NCBI RefSeq assembly: GCF_023091745.1
Contig: NW_026292692.1
Location: forward strand, 434,001-498,000
Origin: Budorcas taxicolor
Lineage: Eukaryota; Chordata; Mammalia; Artiodactyla; Bovidae
DNA: 64,000 nt
Direction of reading: 5' to 3'
Part shown: piece after piece, positions 1-13,964 of the stretch
How positions within the stretch are numbered: position 1 is the first letter of the stretch
How the letters are laid out: each line of letters starts with the position of its first letter
The notes under the pieces: model-generated
Told to the model about the DNA's origin: nothing
The model's input: only the letters and a program-made list of their open reading frames with translations
The model's database searches: none
Translations under genes and position numbers: made by a program

Positions 1-3000
1 AGATCCCTTGATCCACGTGACAGGAAACGTGACCCTACTGCTGCAGCTCGGGAGGGAAGCACACGTGCATGACCCCACTCGAGACGAGGCCTGACTCCCC
101 TGGGGAGACTCAGAGGCACCCCAAAATCCATGTCAACACTGGAGAGGAATCCTGAGGTTCCGGCCCCGACTCCGCACAAGGTCTTAGGCCCCGGCATCGA
201 CGGGAGAGGTATCGCGAGATGGCCCCTAGCAACTCGCATGGGACTGGCCCTTCATGAGGCCACCAGAGCGGGTCCCTGAGGTCCGCGTCGTAACTCGAGA
301 AGACCTGCCGCAACTCGAGAATATCCAGGAGGTTCTCCCCTGCAGGCGAGATGAGGCCCATTTCCGCAGAGGCTTCTCGGGGCTAATCACACCTCACCTC
401 TGGAACGTCGAAAGGGTCCTTCACACCATTGGTGCAACTCAAGAAGTTCCCCGACATACCCGTCTCCACTCGAGAGGAAACACGAGGGTCCCGCCCACAT
501 CCAGAGGAGCCCCGTTTCCGCCTCGTAGCTCGAGGAGAGGGATCCTTTCCCTTCTTCGTCGGGAAAGAATTCCCGGCGTTCCCGTCGCATCTCAAGAGGA
601 GGCCCTCTCAACAGGAACGGCGAGAGGAACTCCAGGGTCGTGCCACCATTCCAAGAGTCCCCCAGAGGTCTCAGTCCATTCCAGAGGAACCTCTTTTCCC
701 TTCACCGGCTCGTCTTTCACGCCGAGGATCGACTCACACCAAGGTGGCACTTGGGACAGCCCTGTGGGAAAGCCTCGTGGGAAAGCCTCGAGGGAAAGCC
801 TCGAGGGAAAGCCACAGACCCCTTTATCCACGTGACAGCGTGACCCTACTGCTGCAGCTGGGGAGGAAAGCGCACGTGCATGCCCCCACTCGAGACGAGG
901 CCTGACTCCCTGCGGAGACTCAGAGGCACCCCAAAATCCATGTCAACACTGGAGAGGAATTCTCAGGTTCTGGCCCCGACTCCACACAAGGTCTTAGGCC
1001 CCGGCATCGACGGGAGAGGAATCCCGAGATGGCCCCTAGCAACTCGCATGGGGACTGGCCCTTCCTGAGGCCAACAGAGCGGGTCCCTGAGGTCCCCGTC
1101 ATAACTCGAGAAGACCTGCCGCAACTCGAGAATATCCAGGAGGTTCTCCCCTGCTGGCGAGATAAGGCCCATTTCCGCAGAGGCTTCTCGGGGCTAATCA
1201 CACCTCACCTCTGGAACGTCGAAAGGGTCCTTCACACCCTTGGTGCAACTCAAGAAGTTCCCCGACATACCCGTCTCCACTCGAGAGGAAACACGAGGGT
1301 CCCGCCCACATCCAGAGGAGCCCCGTTTCCGCCTCGTAGCTCGAGGTGAGGTATCCTTTCCCTGCTTTGTCGGGAAAGAATTCCCGGCGTTCCCGTCGCA
1401 TCTCAAGAGGAGGCCCTCTCAACAGGAACGGCGAGAGGAACTCCAGGGTCGTGCCACCATTCCAAGAGTCCCCCAGATGTCTCAGTGCATTCCAGAGGGA
1501 CCTCTTTTCCCTTCACCGGCTCGTCTTTCACACCGAGGAACGACTAACACCAAGGTGGCACTTCTCATAGCCCTGTGGGAAAGCCTCCTGGGAAAGCCTC
1601 GATGGAAAGCCTCGAGGGAAAGCCACAGATCCCTTGATCCACGTGACAGGAAGCGTGACCCTACTGCTGCAGCTCGGGAGGGAAGCACACGTGCATGACC
1701 CCACTCGAGACGAGGCCTGACTCCCCTGGGGAGACTCAGAGGCACCCCAAAGTCCATGTCAACACTGGAGAGGAATCCTGAGGTTCCGGCCCCGACTCCG
1801 CACAAGGTCTTAGGCCCCGGCATCGACGGGAGAGGTATCGCGAGATGGCCCCTAGCAACTCGCATGGGACTAGCCCTTCATGAGGCCACTAGAGCGGGTC
1901 CCTGAGGTCCGCGTCGTAACTCGAGAAGACCTGCCGCAACTCGAGAATATCCAGGAGGTTCTCCCCTGCAGGCGAGATGAGGCCCATTTCCGCAGAGGCT
2001 TCTCGGGGCTAATCACACCTCACCTCTGGAACGTCGAAAGGGTCCTTCACACCATTGGTGCAACTAAAGAAGTTCCCCGACATACCCGTCTCCACTCGAG
2101 AGGAAACGCGCGGGTCGCGCCCACATCCAGAGGAGCCCCGTTTCCGCCTCGTAGCTCGAGGAGAGGGATCCTTTCCCTTCTTCGTCGGGAAAGAATTCCC
2201 GGCGTTCCCGTCGCATCTCAAGAGGAGGCCCTCTCAACAGGAACGGCGAGAGGAACTCCAGGGTCGTACCACAATTCCAAGAGTCCCCCAGATGTCTCAG
2301 TGCATTCCAGAGGAACCTCTTTTCCCTTCACCGGCTCGTCTTTCACGCAGAGGATCGAATCACACCAAGGTGGCACTTGGCACAGCCCTTTGGGAAAGCC
2401 TCCTGGGAATGCCTCGAGGGAAAGCCTCGAGGGAAAGCCACAGATCCCTTGATCCACGTGACAGGAAGCGTGACCCTACTTCTGTAGCTCGGGAGGGAAG
2501 CGCACGTGCATGCCCCCACTCGAGACGAGGCCTGACTCCCCTGGGGAGACTGAGAGGCACCCCAAGATCCATGTCAACACTGGAGAGGAATCCTCAGGTT
2601 CCGGCCCCGACTCCACCCAATGTGTTAGGCACCAGAATCGATGGGAGAGGAATCCCGTGAGGGCCACTAGCAAATCGCATGGGGACTGGCCCTTCCTGAG
2701 GCCACCAGAGCGGGTCCCTGAGGTCGCCGTCGTAACTCGAGAAGACCTGCTGCAACTCGAGAATATCCAGGAGGTTCTCCCCTGCAGGCGCGATGAGGCC
2801 AATTTCCAAAGAGGCTTCTCGGGGCTAATCACACCTCACCTCTGGAACGTCGAAAGGGTCCTTCACACCCTTGGTGCAAATCAAGAAGTTCCCCGACATA
2901 CCCGTCTCCACTCGAGAGGAAACACGAGGGTACCGGCCACATCCAGAGGAGCCCCGTTTCCCCCTCGTAGCTCGAGGTGAGGGATCCTTTCCCTGCTTCG

Positions 3001-4449
3001 TCGGGAAAGAATTCCCGGCGTTCCCGTCGCATCTCAAGAGGAGGCCCTCTCAACAGAAAAGGCGAGAGGATCTCCAGGGTCGGGCCACCATTCCAAGAGT
3101 CCTCCAGATGTCTCAGTCCATTCCAGAGGAACCTGTTTTCCCTTTACCGGCTCGTCTTTCACGCCGAGGATCGACTCACACCAAGGTGGCACTTGGCACA
3201 GCCCTGTGGGAAAGCCTCGTGGGAAAGCCTCGAGGGAAAGCCTCGAGGGAAAGCCACAGATCCCTTTATCCACGGGACAGGAAGCGTGACCCTACTGCTG
3301 CAGCTGTGGAGGAAAGCACACGTGCATGCCCCCACTCGAGACGAGGCCTGACTCCCCTGCGGAGACTCAGAGGCACCCCAAAATCCATGTCAACACTGGA
3401 GAGGAATCCTCAGGTTCCGGCCCCGACTCCACACAAGGTCTTAGGCCCCGGCATCGACGGGAGAGGAATCCCGAGATGGCCCCTAGCAAATCGCATGGGG
3501 ACTGGCCCTTCCTGAGGCCACCAGAGCGGGTCCCTGAGGTCCGCGCCGTAACGCGAGAAGACCTGCCGCAACTCGAGAATATCCAGGAGGTTCTCCCCTG
3601 CAGGCGAGATGAGGCCCATTTCCGCAGAGGCTTCTCGGGGCTAATCACACTTCAACTCTGGAACGTCAAAAGGGTACTTCACACGCTTGGGGCTACTCCA
3701 GAAGTTCCCCGACATACCCGTCTCCACTCGAGAGGAAACACGAGGGTCCCGCCCACATCCAGAGGAGCCCCGTTTCCGCCTCGTAGCTCGAGGTGAGGGA
3801 TCCTTTCCCTGCTTCGTCGGGAAAGAATTCCCGGTGTTCCCGTCGCATCTCAAGAGGAGGCCCTCTCAACAGGAACGGCGAGAGGAACTCCAGGGTCGTG
3901 CCACCATTCCAAGAGTCAACCAGATGTCTCAGTCCATTCCAAAGGAACCTCTTTTCCCTTCACCGGCTCGTCTTTCACGCCGAGGATCGACTCACACAAA
4001 GGTGGGACTTGGCACAGCCCTTTGGGAAAGCCTCGTGGGAATGCCTCGAGGGAAAGCTTCGAGGGAAAGCCACAGACCCCTTTATTCACGTGACAGGAAG
4101 CGTGACCCTACTGCTGCAGCTGGGGAGGAAAGCGCACGTGCATGCCCCCACTCGAGACGAGGCCTGACTCCCCTGCGGAGACTCAGAGGCACCCCAAAAT
4201 CCATGTCAACACTGGAGAGGAATTCTCAGGTTCCGGCCCCGACTCCACACAAGGTCTTAGGCCCCGGCATCGACGGGAGAGGAATCCCGAGATGGCCCCT
4301 AGCAACTCACATGGGGACTGGCCCTTCCTGAGGCCAACAGAGCGGGTCCCTGAGGTCCCCGTCATACTCGAGAAGACCTGCCGCAACTCGAGAATATCCA
4401 GGAGGTTCTCCCCTGCAGGCGAGATAAGGCCCATTTACGCAGAGGCTTC
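1..4449. repeat. Satellite monomers, left end, no clear higher-order order
   Basis: Landmarks fall at 535, 1,346, 2,161, 2,977 and 3,793. The first interval is 811 bp because four bases are missing around 835, where GACAGCGTGACC replaces GACAGGAAGCGTGACC. The monomer at 1,346 has lost the BamHI site (GGTATCC) and carries the CACACCGAGG ... CTTCTCATAG variant shared with the monomers at 4,608, 12,760 and 25,804. The stretch of about 0.95-2.0 kb resembles 25.4-26.5 kb at an offset of 24,458 bp (30 monomers), sharing GTCATAACTCGAG and GCGAGATAAGG. No gene is present. Confidence 0.8.
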
Positions 4450-5812
4450 TCGGGGCTAATCACACCTCACCTCTGGAACGTCGAAAGGGTCCTTCACACC
4501 CTTGGTGCAACTCAAGAAGTTCCCCGACATACTCGTCTCCACTCGAGTGGAAACACGAGGATCCCGCCCACATCCAGAGGAGCCCCGTTTCCGCCTCGTA
4601 GCTCGAGGTGAGGGATCCTTTCCCTGCTTCGTCGGGAAAGAATTCCCGGCGTTCCCGTCGCATCTCAAGAGGAGGCCCTCTCAACAGGAACGGCGAGAGG
4701 AACTCCAGGGTCGTGCCACCATTCCAAGAGTCCCCCAGATGTCTCAGTGCATTCCAGAGGGACCTCTTTTCCCTTCACTGGCTGGTCTTTCACACCGAGG
4801 ATCGACTCACACAAAGGTGGCACTTCTCATAGCCCTGAGGGAAAGCCTCCTGGGAAAGCCTCGATGGAAAGCCTCGAGGGAAAGCCACAGATCCCTTGAT
4901 CCACGTGACAGGAAGCGTGACCCTGCTGCTGCAGCTCGGGAGGGAAGCACACGTGCATGACCCCACTCGAGACGAGGCCTGACTCCCCTGGGGAGACTCA
5001 GATGCACCCCAAGATCCATGTCAACACTGGAGAGGAATGCGCAGGTTCCGGCCCCGACTCCACAGAAGGTCTTAGGCCCCGGCATCGACGGGAGAGGAAT
5101 CCCGAGATGGCCCCTAGCAACTCGCATGTGGACTGGCCCTTGCTGAGGCCACCAGAGCGGGTCCCTGAGGTCCCCGTCGTAACTCGAGAAGACCTGCCGC
5201 AACTCGAGAATATCCAGGAGGTTCTCCCCTGCAGGCGAGATGAGGCCCATTTCCGCAGAGGCTTCTCGGGGCTAATCACACCTCACCTCTGGAACGTCGA
5301 AAGGTTCCGTCACACCATTGGTGCAACTCAAGAAGTTCCCCGACATACCCTTCTCCACTCGAGAGGAAACACGAGGGTCCCGTCCACATCCATAGGAGCC
5401 CCGGTTCCGCCTCGTAGCTCGAGGTGAGGGATCCTTTCCCTGCTTCGTTGGGAAAGAATTCCCGGCGTTCCCGTCGCATCTCAAGAGGAGGCCCTCTCAA
5501 CAGGAACGGCGAGAGGAACTCCAGGGTCGTTCCACCATTCCAAGAGTCAACCAGATGCCTCTGTCCATTCCAGAGCAACCTCTTTCCCTTCACCGGCTCG
5601 TCTTTCACGCCGAGGATCGACTCACACCAAGGTGGCACTTGGCACAGCCCTGTGGGAAAGCCTCGTGGGAAAGCCTCGAGGGAAAGCCTCGAGGGAAAGC
5701 CACAGATCCCTTGATCCACGTGACAGGAAGCGTGACCCTACTGCTGCAGCTCGGGATGGAAGCGCACGTGCATGCCCCCACTCGAGACGAGGCCTGACTC
5801 CCCTGGGGAGAC
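4450..5812. repeat. Monomer-pair block, copy a (offset 8,152 bp from copy b)
   Basis: This segment, with landmarks at 4,608 and 5,424, matches about 12,602-13,964 at an offset of 8,152 bp (ten monomers), with a few substitutions in the first monomer and none that I found in the second. Similarity ends sharply at 5,812/13,964, where GACTGAGAGG here faces GACACAGAGG in copy b. The second monomer belongs to a group marked by GAGCAACCTCTTTCCC and GAGTCAACCAGATGCC. Confidence 0.75.
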
Positions 5813-6238
5813 TGAGAGGCACCCCAAGATCCATGTCAACACTGGAGAGGAATCCTCAGGTTCCGGCCCCGACTCCGCACAATGTGTTAGGAACCGGAAT
5901 CGATGGGAGAGGAATCCCGTGAGGGCCACTAGCAACTCGCATGGGGACTGGCCCTTCCTGAGGCCACCAGAGCGGGTCCCTGAGGTCCCCGTCGTAACTC
6001 GAGAAGACCTGCCGCAACTCAAGAATATCCAGGAGGTTCTCCCCTGCAGGCGAGATGAGGCCCATTTCCGCAGAGGCTTCTCGGGGCTAATCACACCTCA
6101 CCTCTGGAACGTCAAAAGGGTCCTTCACACCCTTGGTGCAACTCAAGAAGTTCCCCGACATACCCTTCTACACTCGAGAGGAAACACGAGGGTCCCGCCC
6201 AAATGCAGAGGAGCCCCGTTTCCGCCTCGTAGCTCGAG
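5424..6238. repeat. Chimeric satellite monomer
   Basis: The left part carries the GAGCAACCTCTTTCCC and CTCGGGATGG variants of the group seen at 6,239, 8,685 and 11,130. The right part, from about 5,813, carries GACTGAGAGG, TGTGTTAGGAACCGG and ATCGATGGG, as do the monomers at 7,869 and 10,314. It reads as a recombinant between two monomer types, with the junction between about 5,750 and 5,813. Confidence 0.6.
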
Positions 6239-8684
6239 GTGAGGGATCCTTTCCCTGCTTCGTTGGGAAAGAATTCCCGGCGTTCCCGTCGCATCTCAAG
6301 AGGAGGCCCTCTCAACAGGAACGGCGAGAGGAACTCCAGGGTCGTTCCACCATTCCAAGAGTCAACCAGATGCCTCTGTCCATTCCAGAGCAACCTCTTT
6401 CCCTTCACCGGCTCGTCTTTCACGCCGAGGATAGACTCACACCAAGGTGGCACTTGGCACAGCCCTGTGGGAAAGCCTCGTGGGAAAGCCTCGAGGGAAA
6501 GCCTCGAGGGAAAGCCACAGATCCCTTGATCCACGTGACAAGAAGCGTGACCCTACTGCTGCAGCTCGGGATGGAAGCGCACGTGCATGCCCCCACTCGA
6601 GACGAGGCCTGACTCCCCTGGGGAGACACAGAGGCACCCCAAAATCCATGTCACCACTGGAGAGTCTTCCTCAGGTTCCGGCCCCGACTCCACACAAGGT
6701 CTTAGGCCCCGGCATCGACGGGAGAGGAATCTCGAGATGGCCCCTAGCAACTCGCATGGGGACTAGCCCTTCCTGAGGCCACCAGAGCGGGTCCCTGAGG
6801 TCCCCGTCGTAACTCGAGAAGACCTGCCGCAACTCGAGAATATCCAGGAGGTTCTCCCCTGCAGGCGAGATGAGGCCCATTTCCGCAGAGGCTTCTCTGG
6901 GCTAATCACACCTCACCTCTGGAACGTCAAAAGGGTCCTTCACACCCTTGGGGCAACTCAAGAAGTTCCGCGACATACCCTTCTCCACTCGAGAGGAAAC
7001 ACGAGGGTCCCGCCCACATCCATAGGAGCCCCGTTTCCGCTTCGTAGCTCGAGGTGAGGGATCCTTTCCCTGCTTTGTCGGGAAAGAATTCCCGGCGTTC
7101 CCGTCGAATCTCAAGAGGAGGCCCTCTCAACAGGAACAGCGAGAGGAACTCCAGGGTCGTGCCACCATTCCAAGAATCCCCCAGATGTCTCAGTCCATTC
7201 CAGAGGAACCTCTTTTCCTTTCACCGGCTCGTCTTTCACAACGAGGATCGACTCACACCAAGGTGGCACTTGGCACAGCCCTGTGGGAAAGCCTCGTGGG
7301 AAAGCCTCGAGGGACAGCCTCGAGGGAAAGCCACAGATCCCTTGATCCACGTGACAGGAAGCGTGACCCTACTGCTGCAGCTCGGGAGGGAAGCGCACGT
7401 GCATGCCCCCACTCGAGACGAGGCCTGACTCCCCTGGGGAGACTCAGAGGCACCCCAAGATCCATGTCAACACTGGAGAGGAATTCTCAGGTTCCGGCCC
7501 CGACTCCGCACAAGGTCTTAGGTCCCGGCATCGACGGGAGAGGTATCGCGAGATGGCCCCTAGCAACTCGCATGGGACTGGCCCTTCATGAGGCCACCAG
7601 AGCGGGTCCCTGAGGTCCGCGTCGTAACTCGAGAAGACCTGCCGCAACTCGAGAATATCCAGGAGGTTCTCCCCTGCAGGCGAGATGAGGCCCATTTCCG
7701 CAGAGGCTTCTCGGGGCTAATCACACCTCACCTCTGGAACGTCGAAATGGTCCTTCACACCATTGGTGCAACTCAAGAAGTTCCCCGACATACCCGTCTC
7801 CACTCGAGAGGAAACGCGAGGGTCCCGCCCACATCCAGAGGAGCCCCGTTTCCGCCTCGTAGCTCGAGGAGTGGGATCCTTTCCCTGCTTCGTCGGGAAA
7901 GAATTCCCGGCGTTCCCGTCGCATCTCAAGAGGAGGCCCTCTCAACAGGAACGGCGAGAGGAACTCCTGGGTCGTACCACAATTCCAAGAGTCCCCCAGA
8001 TGTCTCAGTGCATTCCAGAGGAACCTCTTTTCCCTTCACCGGCTCGTCTTTCCCGCAGAGGATCGAATCACACCAATGTGGCACTTGGCACAGCCCTTTG
8101 GGAAAGCCTCGTGGGAATGCCTCGAGGGAAAGCCTCGAGGGAAAGCCACAGATCCCTTGATCCACGTGACAGGAAGCGTGACCCTACTGCTGCAGCTCGG
8201 GAGGGAAGCGCACGTGCATGCCCCCACTCGAGACGAGGCCTGACTCCCCTGGGGAGACTGAGAGGCACCCCAAGATCCATGTCAACACTGGAGAGGAATC
8301 CTCAGGTTCCGGCCCCGACTCCACACAATGTGTTAGGAACCGGAATCGATGGGAGAGGAATCCCGTGAGGGCCACTAGCAACTCGCATGGGGACTGGCCC
8401 TTCCTGAGGCCACCAGAGCGGGTCCCTGAGGTCCCCGTCGTAACTCGAGAAGACCTGCCGCAACTCGAGAATATCCAGGAGGTTCTCCCCTGCAGGCGAG
8501 ATGAGGCCCATTTCCGCATAGGCTTCTCGGGGCTAATCACACCTCACCTCTGGAACGTCAAAAGGGTCCTTCACACCCTTGGTGCAACTCAAGAAGTTCC
8601 CCGACATACCCTTCTACACTCGAGAGGAAACACGAGGGTCCCGCCCACATGCAGAGGAGCCCCGTTTCCGCCTCGTAGCTCGAG
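6239..8684. repeat. Three-monomer higher-order repeat, copy 1
   Basis: Landmarks are at 6,239, 7,054 and 7,869. The three successive monomers are distinguishable. The first has GAGCAACCTCTTTCCC, GACACAGAGG and GTCACCACTGG. The second has CACAACGAGG and GGGACAGCCTCGAG. The third has CCCGCAGAGGATCGAATC and the TGTGTTAGG block. The same order repeats 2,446 bp downstream with only scattered substitutions. Confidence 0.75.
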
Positions 8685-11129
8685 GTGAGGGATCCTTTCC
8701 CTGCTTCGTTGGGAAAGAATTCCCGGCGTTCCCGTCGCATCTCAAGAGGAGGCCCTCTCAACAGGAACGGCGAGAGGAACTCCAGGGTCGTTCCACCATT
8801 CCAAGAGTCAACCAGATGCCTCTGTCCATTCCAGAGCAACCTCTTTCCCTTCACCGGCTCGTCTTTCACGCCGAGGATCGACTCACACCAAGGTGGCATT
8901 GGCACAGCCCTGTGGGAAAGCCTCGTGGGAAAGCCTCGAGGGAAAGCCTCGAGGGAAAGCCACAGATCCCTTGATCCACGTGACAGGAAGCGTGACCCTA
9001 CTGCTGCAGCTCGGGATGGAAGCGCACGTGCATGCCCCCACTCGAGACGAGGCCTGACTCCCCTGGGGAGACACAGAGGCACCCCAAAATCCATGTCACC
9101 ACTGGAGAGTCTTCCTCAGGTTCCGGCCCCGACTCCACACAAGGTCTTAGGCCCCGGCATCGACGGGAGAGGAATCTCGAGAAGGCCCCTAGCAACTCGC
9201 ATGGGGACTAGCCCTTCCTGAGGCCACCAGAGCGGGTCCCTGAGGTCCCCGTCGTAACTCGAGAAGACCTGCCGCAACTCGAGAATATCCAGGAGGTTCT
9301 CCCCTGCAGGCGAGATGAGGCCCATTTCCGCAGAGGCTTCTCGGGGCTAATCACACCTCACCTCTGGAACGTCAAAAGGGTCCTTCACACCCTTGGGGCA
9401 ACTCAAGAAGTTCCGCGACATACCCTTCTCCACTCGAGAGGAAACACGAGGGTCCCGCCCACATCCATAGGAGCCCCGTTTCCGCTTCGTAGCTCGAGGT
9501 GAGGGATCCTTTCCCTGCTTTGTCGGGAAAGAATTCCCGGCGTTCCCGTCGAATCTCAAGAGGAGGCCCTCTCAACAGGAACAGCGAGAGGAACTCCAGG
9601 GTCGTGCCACCATTCCAAGAATCCCCCAGATGTCTCAGTCCATTCCAGAGGAACCTCTTTTCCTTTCACCGGCTCGTCTTTCACAACGAGGATCGACTCA
9701 CACCAAGGTGGCACTTGGCACAGCCCTGTGGGAAAGCCTCGTGGGAAAGCCTCGAGGGACAGCCTCGAGGGAAAGCCACAGATCCCTTGATCCACGTGAC
9801 AGGAAGCGTGACCCTACTGCTGCATTTCGGGAGGGAAGCGCACGTGCATGCCCCCACTCGAGACGAGGCCTGACTCCCCTGGGGAGACTCAGAGGCACCC
9901 CAAGATCCATGTCAACACTGGAGAGGAATTCTCAGGTTCCGGCCCCGACTCCGCACAAGGTCTTAGGTCCCGGCATCGACGGGAGAGGTATCGCGAGATG
10001 GCCCCTAGCAACTCGCATGGGACTGGCCCTTCATGAGGCCACCAGAGCGGGTCCCTGAGGTCCGCGTCGTAACTCGAGAAGACCTGCCGCAACTCGAGAA
10101 TATCCAGGAGGTTCTCCCCTGCAGGCGAGATGAGGCCCATTTCCGCAGAGGCTTCTCGGGGCTAATCACACCTCACCTCTGGAACGTCGAAATGGTCCTT
10201 CACACCATTGGTGCAACTCAAGAAGTTCCCCGACATACCCGTCTCCACTCGAGAGGAAACGCGAGGGTCCCGCCCACATCCAGAGGAGCCCCGTTTCCGC
10301 CTCGTAGCTCGAGGAGTGGGATCCTTTCCCTGCTTCGTCGGGAAAGAATTCCCGGCGTTCCCGTCGCATCTCAAGAGGAGGCCCTCTCAACAGGAACGGC
10401 GAGAGGAACTCCTGGGTCGTACCACAATTCCAAGAGTCCCCCAGATGTCTCAGTGCATTCCAGAGGAACCTCTTTTCCCTTCACCGGCTCGTCTTTCCCG
10501 CAGAGGATCGAATCACACCAAGGTGGCACTTGGCACAGCCCTTTGGGAAAGCCTCGTGGGAATACCTCGAGGGAAAGCCTCGAGGGAAAGCCACAGATCC
10601 CTTGATCCACGTGACAGGAAGCGTGACCCTACTGCTGCAGCTCGGGAGGGAAGCGCATGTGCATGCCCCCACTCGAGACGAGGCCTGACTCCCCTGGGGA
10701 GACTGAGAGGCACCCCAAGATCCATGTCAACACTGGAGAGGAATCCTCAGGTTCCGGCCCGGACTCCACACAATGTGTTAGGAACCGGAATCGATGGGAG
10801 AGGAATCCCGTGAGGGCCACTAGCAACTCGCATGGGGACTGGCCCTTCCTGAGGCCACCAGAGCGGGTCCCTGAGGTCCCCGTCGTAACTCGAGAAGACC
10901 TGCCGCAACTCGAGAATATCCAGGAGGTTCTCCCCTGCAGGCGAGATGAGGCCCATTTCCGCATAGGCTTCTCGGGGCTAATCACACCTCACCTCTGGAA
11001 CGTCAAAAGGGTCCTTCACACCCTTGGTGCAAATCAAGAAGTTACCCGACATACCCTTCTACACTCGAGAGGAAACACGAGGGTCCCGCCCACATGCAGA
11101 GGAGCCCCGTTTCCGCCTCGTAGCTCGAG
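8685..11129. repeat. Three-monomer higher-order repeat, copy 2
   Basis: Landmarks are at 8,685, 9,499 and 10,314, in the same order of types as copy 1. The first interval is 814 bp because one base is missing in GGTGGCATTGG near 8,897. Private changes include GCATTTCGGGAG near 9,823, which destroys the usual CTGCAG, and CGCATGTGCATG near 10,657, which destroys one of the two CACGTG sites. Confidence 0.75.
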
Positions 11130-12759
11130 GTGAGGGATCCTTTCCCTGCTTCGTTGGGAAAGAATTCCCGGCGTTCCCGTCGCATCTCAAGAGGAGGCCC
11201 TCTCAACAGGAACGGCGAGAGGAACTCCAGGGTCGTTCCACCATTCCAAGAGTCAACCAGATGCCTCTGTCCATTCCAGAGCAACCTCTTTCCCTTCACC
11301 GGCTCGTCTTTCACGCCGAGGATCGACTCACACCAAGGTGGCACTTGGCACAGCCCTGTGGGAAAGCCTCGTGGGAAAGCCTCGAGGGAAAGCCTCGAGG
11401 GAAAGCCACAGATCCCTTGATCCACGTGACAGGAAGCGTGACCCTACTGCTGCAGCTCGGGATGGAAGCGCACGTGCATGCCCCCACTCGAGACGAGGCC
11501 TGACTCCCCTGGGGAGACACAGAGGCACCCCAAAATCCATGTCACCACTGGAGAGTCTTCCTCAGGTTCCGGCCCCGACTCCACACAAGGTCTTAGGCCC
11601 CGGCATCGACAGGAGAGGAATCTCGAGATGGCCCCTAGCAACTCGCATGGGGACTAGCCCTTCCTGAGGCCACCAGAGCGGGTCCCTGAGGTCCCCGTCG
11701 TAACTCGAGAAGACCTGCCGCAACTCGAGAATATCCAGGAGGTTCTCCCCTGCAGGCGAGATGAGGCCCATTTCCGCAGAGGCTTCTCTGGGCTAATCAC
11801 ACCTCACCTCTGGAACATCAAAAGTGTCCTTCACACCCTTGGGGCAACTCAAGAAGTTCCGCGACATACCCTTCTCCACTCGAGAGGAAACACGAGGGTC
11901 CCGCCCACATCCATAGGAGCCCCGTTTCCACTTCGTAGCTCGAGGTGAGGGATCCTTTCCCTGCTTTGTCGGGAAAGAATTCCCGGCGTTCCCGTCAAAT
12001 CTCAAGAGGAGGCCCTCTCAACAGGAACAGCGAGAGGAACTCCAGGGTCGTGCCACCATTCCAAGAATCCCCCAGATGTCTCAGTCCATTCCAGAGGAAC
12101 CTCTTTTCCTTTCACCGGCTCGTCTTTCACAACGAGGATCGACTCACACCAAGGTGGCACTTGGCACAGCCCTGTGGGAAAGCCTCATGGGAAAGCCTCG
12201 AGGGACAGCCTCGAGGGAAAGCCACAGATCCCTTGATCCACGTGACAGGAAGCGTGACCCTACTGCTGCAGCTCGGGAGGGAAGCACACGTGCATGCCCC
12301 CACTCGAGACGAGGCCTGACTCCCCTGGGGAGACTCAGAGGCACCCCAAAATCCATGTCAACACTGGAGAGGAATCCTGAGGTTCCGGCCCCGACTCCGC
12401 AGAAGGTCTTAGGCCCCGGCATCGACGGGAGAGGAATTGCGAGATGGCCCCGAGCAACTCGCATGGGACTGGCCCTTCCTGAGGCCACCAGAGCGGGTCC
12501 CTGAGGTCCCCATCGTAACTCGAGAAGACCTGCCGCAACTCGAGAATATCCAGGAGGTTCTCCCCTGCAGGCGAGATGAGGACCATTTCCGCAGAGGCTT
12601 CTCGGGGCTAATCACACCTCACCTCTGGAACGTCGAAAGGGTCCTTCACACCCTTGGTGCAACTCAAGAAGTTCCCCGACATACTCGTCTCCACTCGAGA
12701 GGAAACACGAGGGTCCCGCCCACATCCAGAGGAGCCCCGTTTCCGCCTCGTAGCTCGAG
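11130..12759. repeat. Three-monomer higher-order repeat, copy 3 (incomplete)
   Basis: Landmarks at 11,130 and 11,945 repeat the first two monomers of the unit. The expected third monomer is replaced at 12,760 by the type seen at 4,608, and from about 12.6 kb the sequence follows the pair block at 4.45-5.81 kb. Confidence 0.7.
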
Positions 12760-13964
12760 GTGAGGGATCCTTTCCCTGCTTCGTCGGGAAAGAATTCCCG
12801 GCGTTCCCGTCGCATCTCAAGAGGAGGCCCTCTCAACAGGAACGGCGAGAGGAACTCCAGGGTCGTGCCACCATTCCAAGAGTCCCCCAGATGTCTCAGT
12901 GCATTCCAGAGGGACCTCTTTTCCCTTCACCGGCTCGTCTTTCACACCGAGGATCGACTCACACAAAGGTGGCACTTCTCATAGCCCTGAGGGAAAGCCT
13001 CCTGGGAAAGCCTCGATGGAAAGCCTCGAGGGAAAGCCACAGATCCCTTGATCCACGTGACAGGAAGCGTGACCCTACTGCTGCAGCTCGGGAGGGAAGC
13101 ACACGTGCATGACCCCACTCGAGACGAGGCCTGATTCCCCTGGGGAGACTCAGATGCACCCCAAGATCCATGTCAACACTGGAGAGGAATGCGCAGGTTC
13201 CGGCCCCGACTCCACAGAAGGTCTTAGGCCCCGGCATCGACGGGAGAGGAATCCCGAGATGGCCCCTAGCAACTCGCATGTGGACTGGCCCTTGCTGAGG
13301 CCACCAGAGCGGGTCCCTGAGGTCCCCGTCGTAACTCGAGAAGACCTGCCGCAACTCGAGAATATCCAGGAGGTTCTCCCCTGCAGGCGAGATGAGGCCC
13401 ATTTCCGCAGAGGCTTCTCGGGGCTAATCACACCTCACCTCTGGAACGTCGAAAGGTTCCGTCACACCATTGGTGCAACTCAAGAAGTTCCCCGACATAC
13501 CCTTCTCCACTCGAGAGGAAACACGAGGGTCCCGTCCACATCCATAGGAGCCCCGGTTCCGCCTCGTAGCTCGAGGTGAGGGATCCTTTCCCTGCTTCGT
13601 TGGGAAAGAATTCCCGGCGTTCCCGTCGCATCTCAAGAGGAGGCCCTCTCAACAGGAACGGCGAGAGGAACTCCAGGGTCGTTCCACCATTCCAAGAGTC
13701 AACCAGATGCCTCTGTCCATTCCAGAGCAACCTCTTTCCCTTCACCGGCTCGTCTTTCACGCCGAGGATCGACTCACACCAAGGTGGCACTTGGCACAGC
13801 CCTGTGGGAAAGCCTCGTGGGAAAGCCTCGAGGGAAAGCCTCGAGGGAAAGCCACAGATCCCTTGATCCACGTGACAGGAAGCGTGACCCTACTGCTGCA
13901 GCTCGGGATGGAAGCGCACGTGCATGCCCCCACTCGAGACGAGGCCTGACTCCCCTGGGGAGAC
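12602..13964. repeat. Monomer-pair block, copy b
   Basis: Landmarks are at 12,760 and 13,576. This is the second copy of the block at 4,450-5,812, and the two copies bracket the three-monomer repeat. The rare combination GTCCACATCCATAGG plus CCCGGTTCC occurs in both (5,391 and 13,543 regions), which supports a single origin. Confidence 0.75.
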
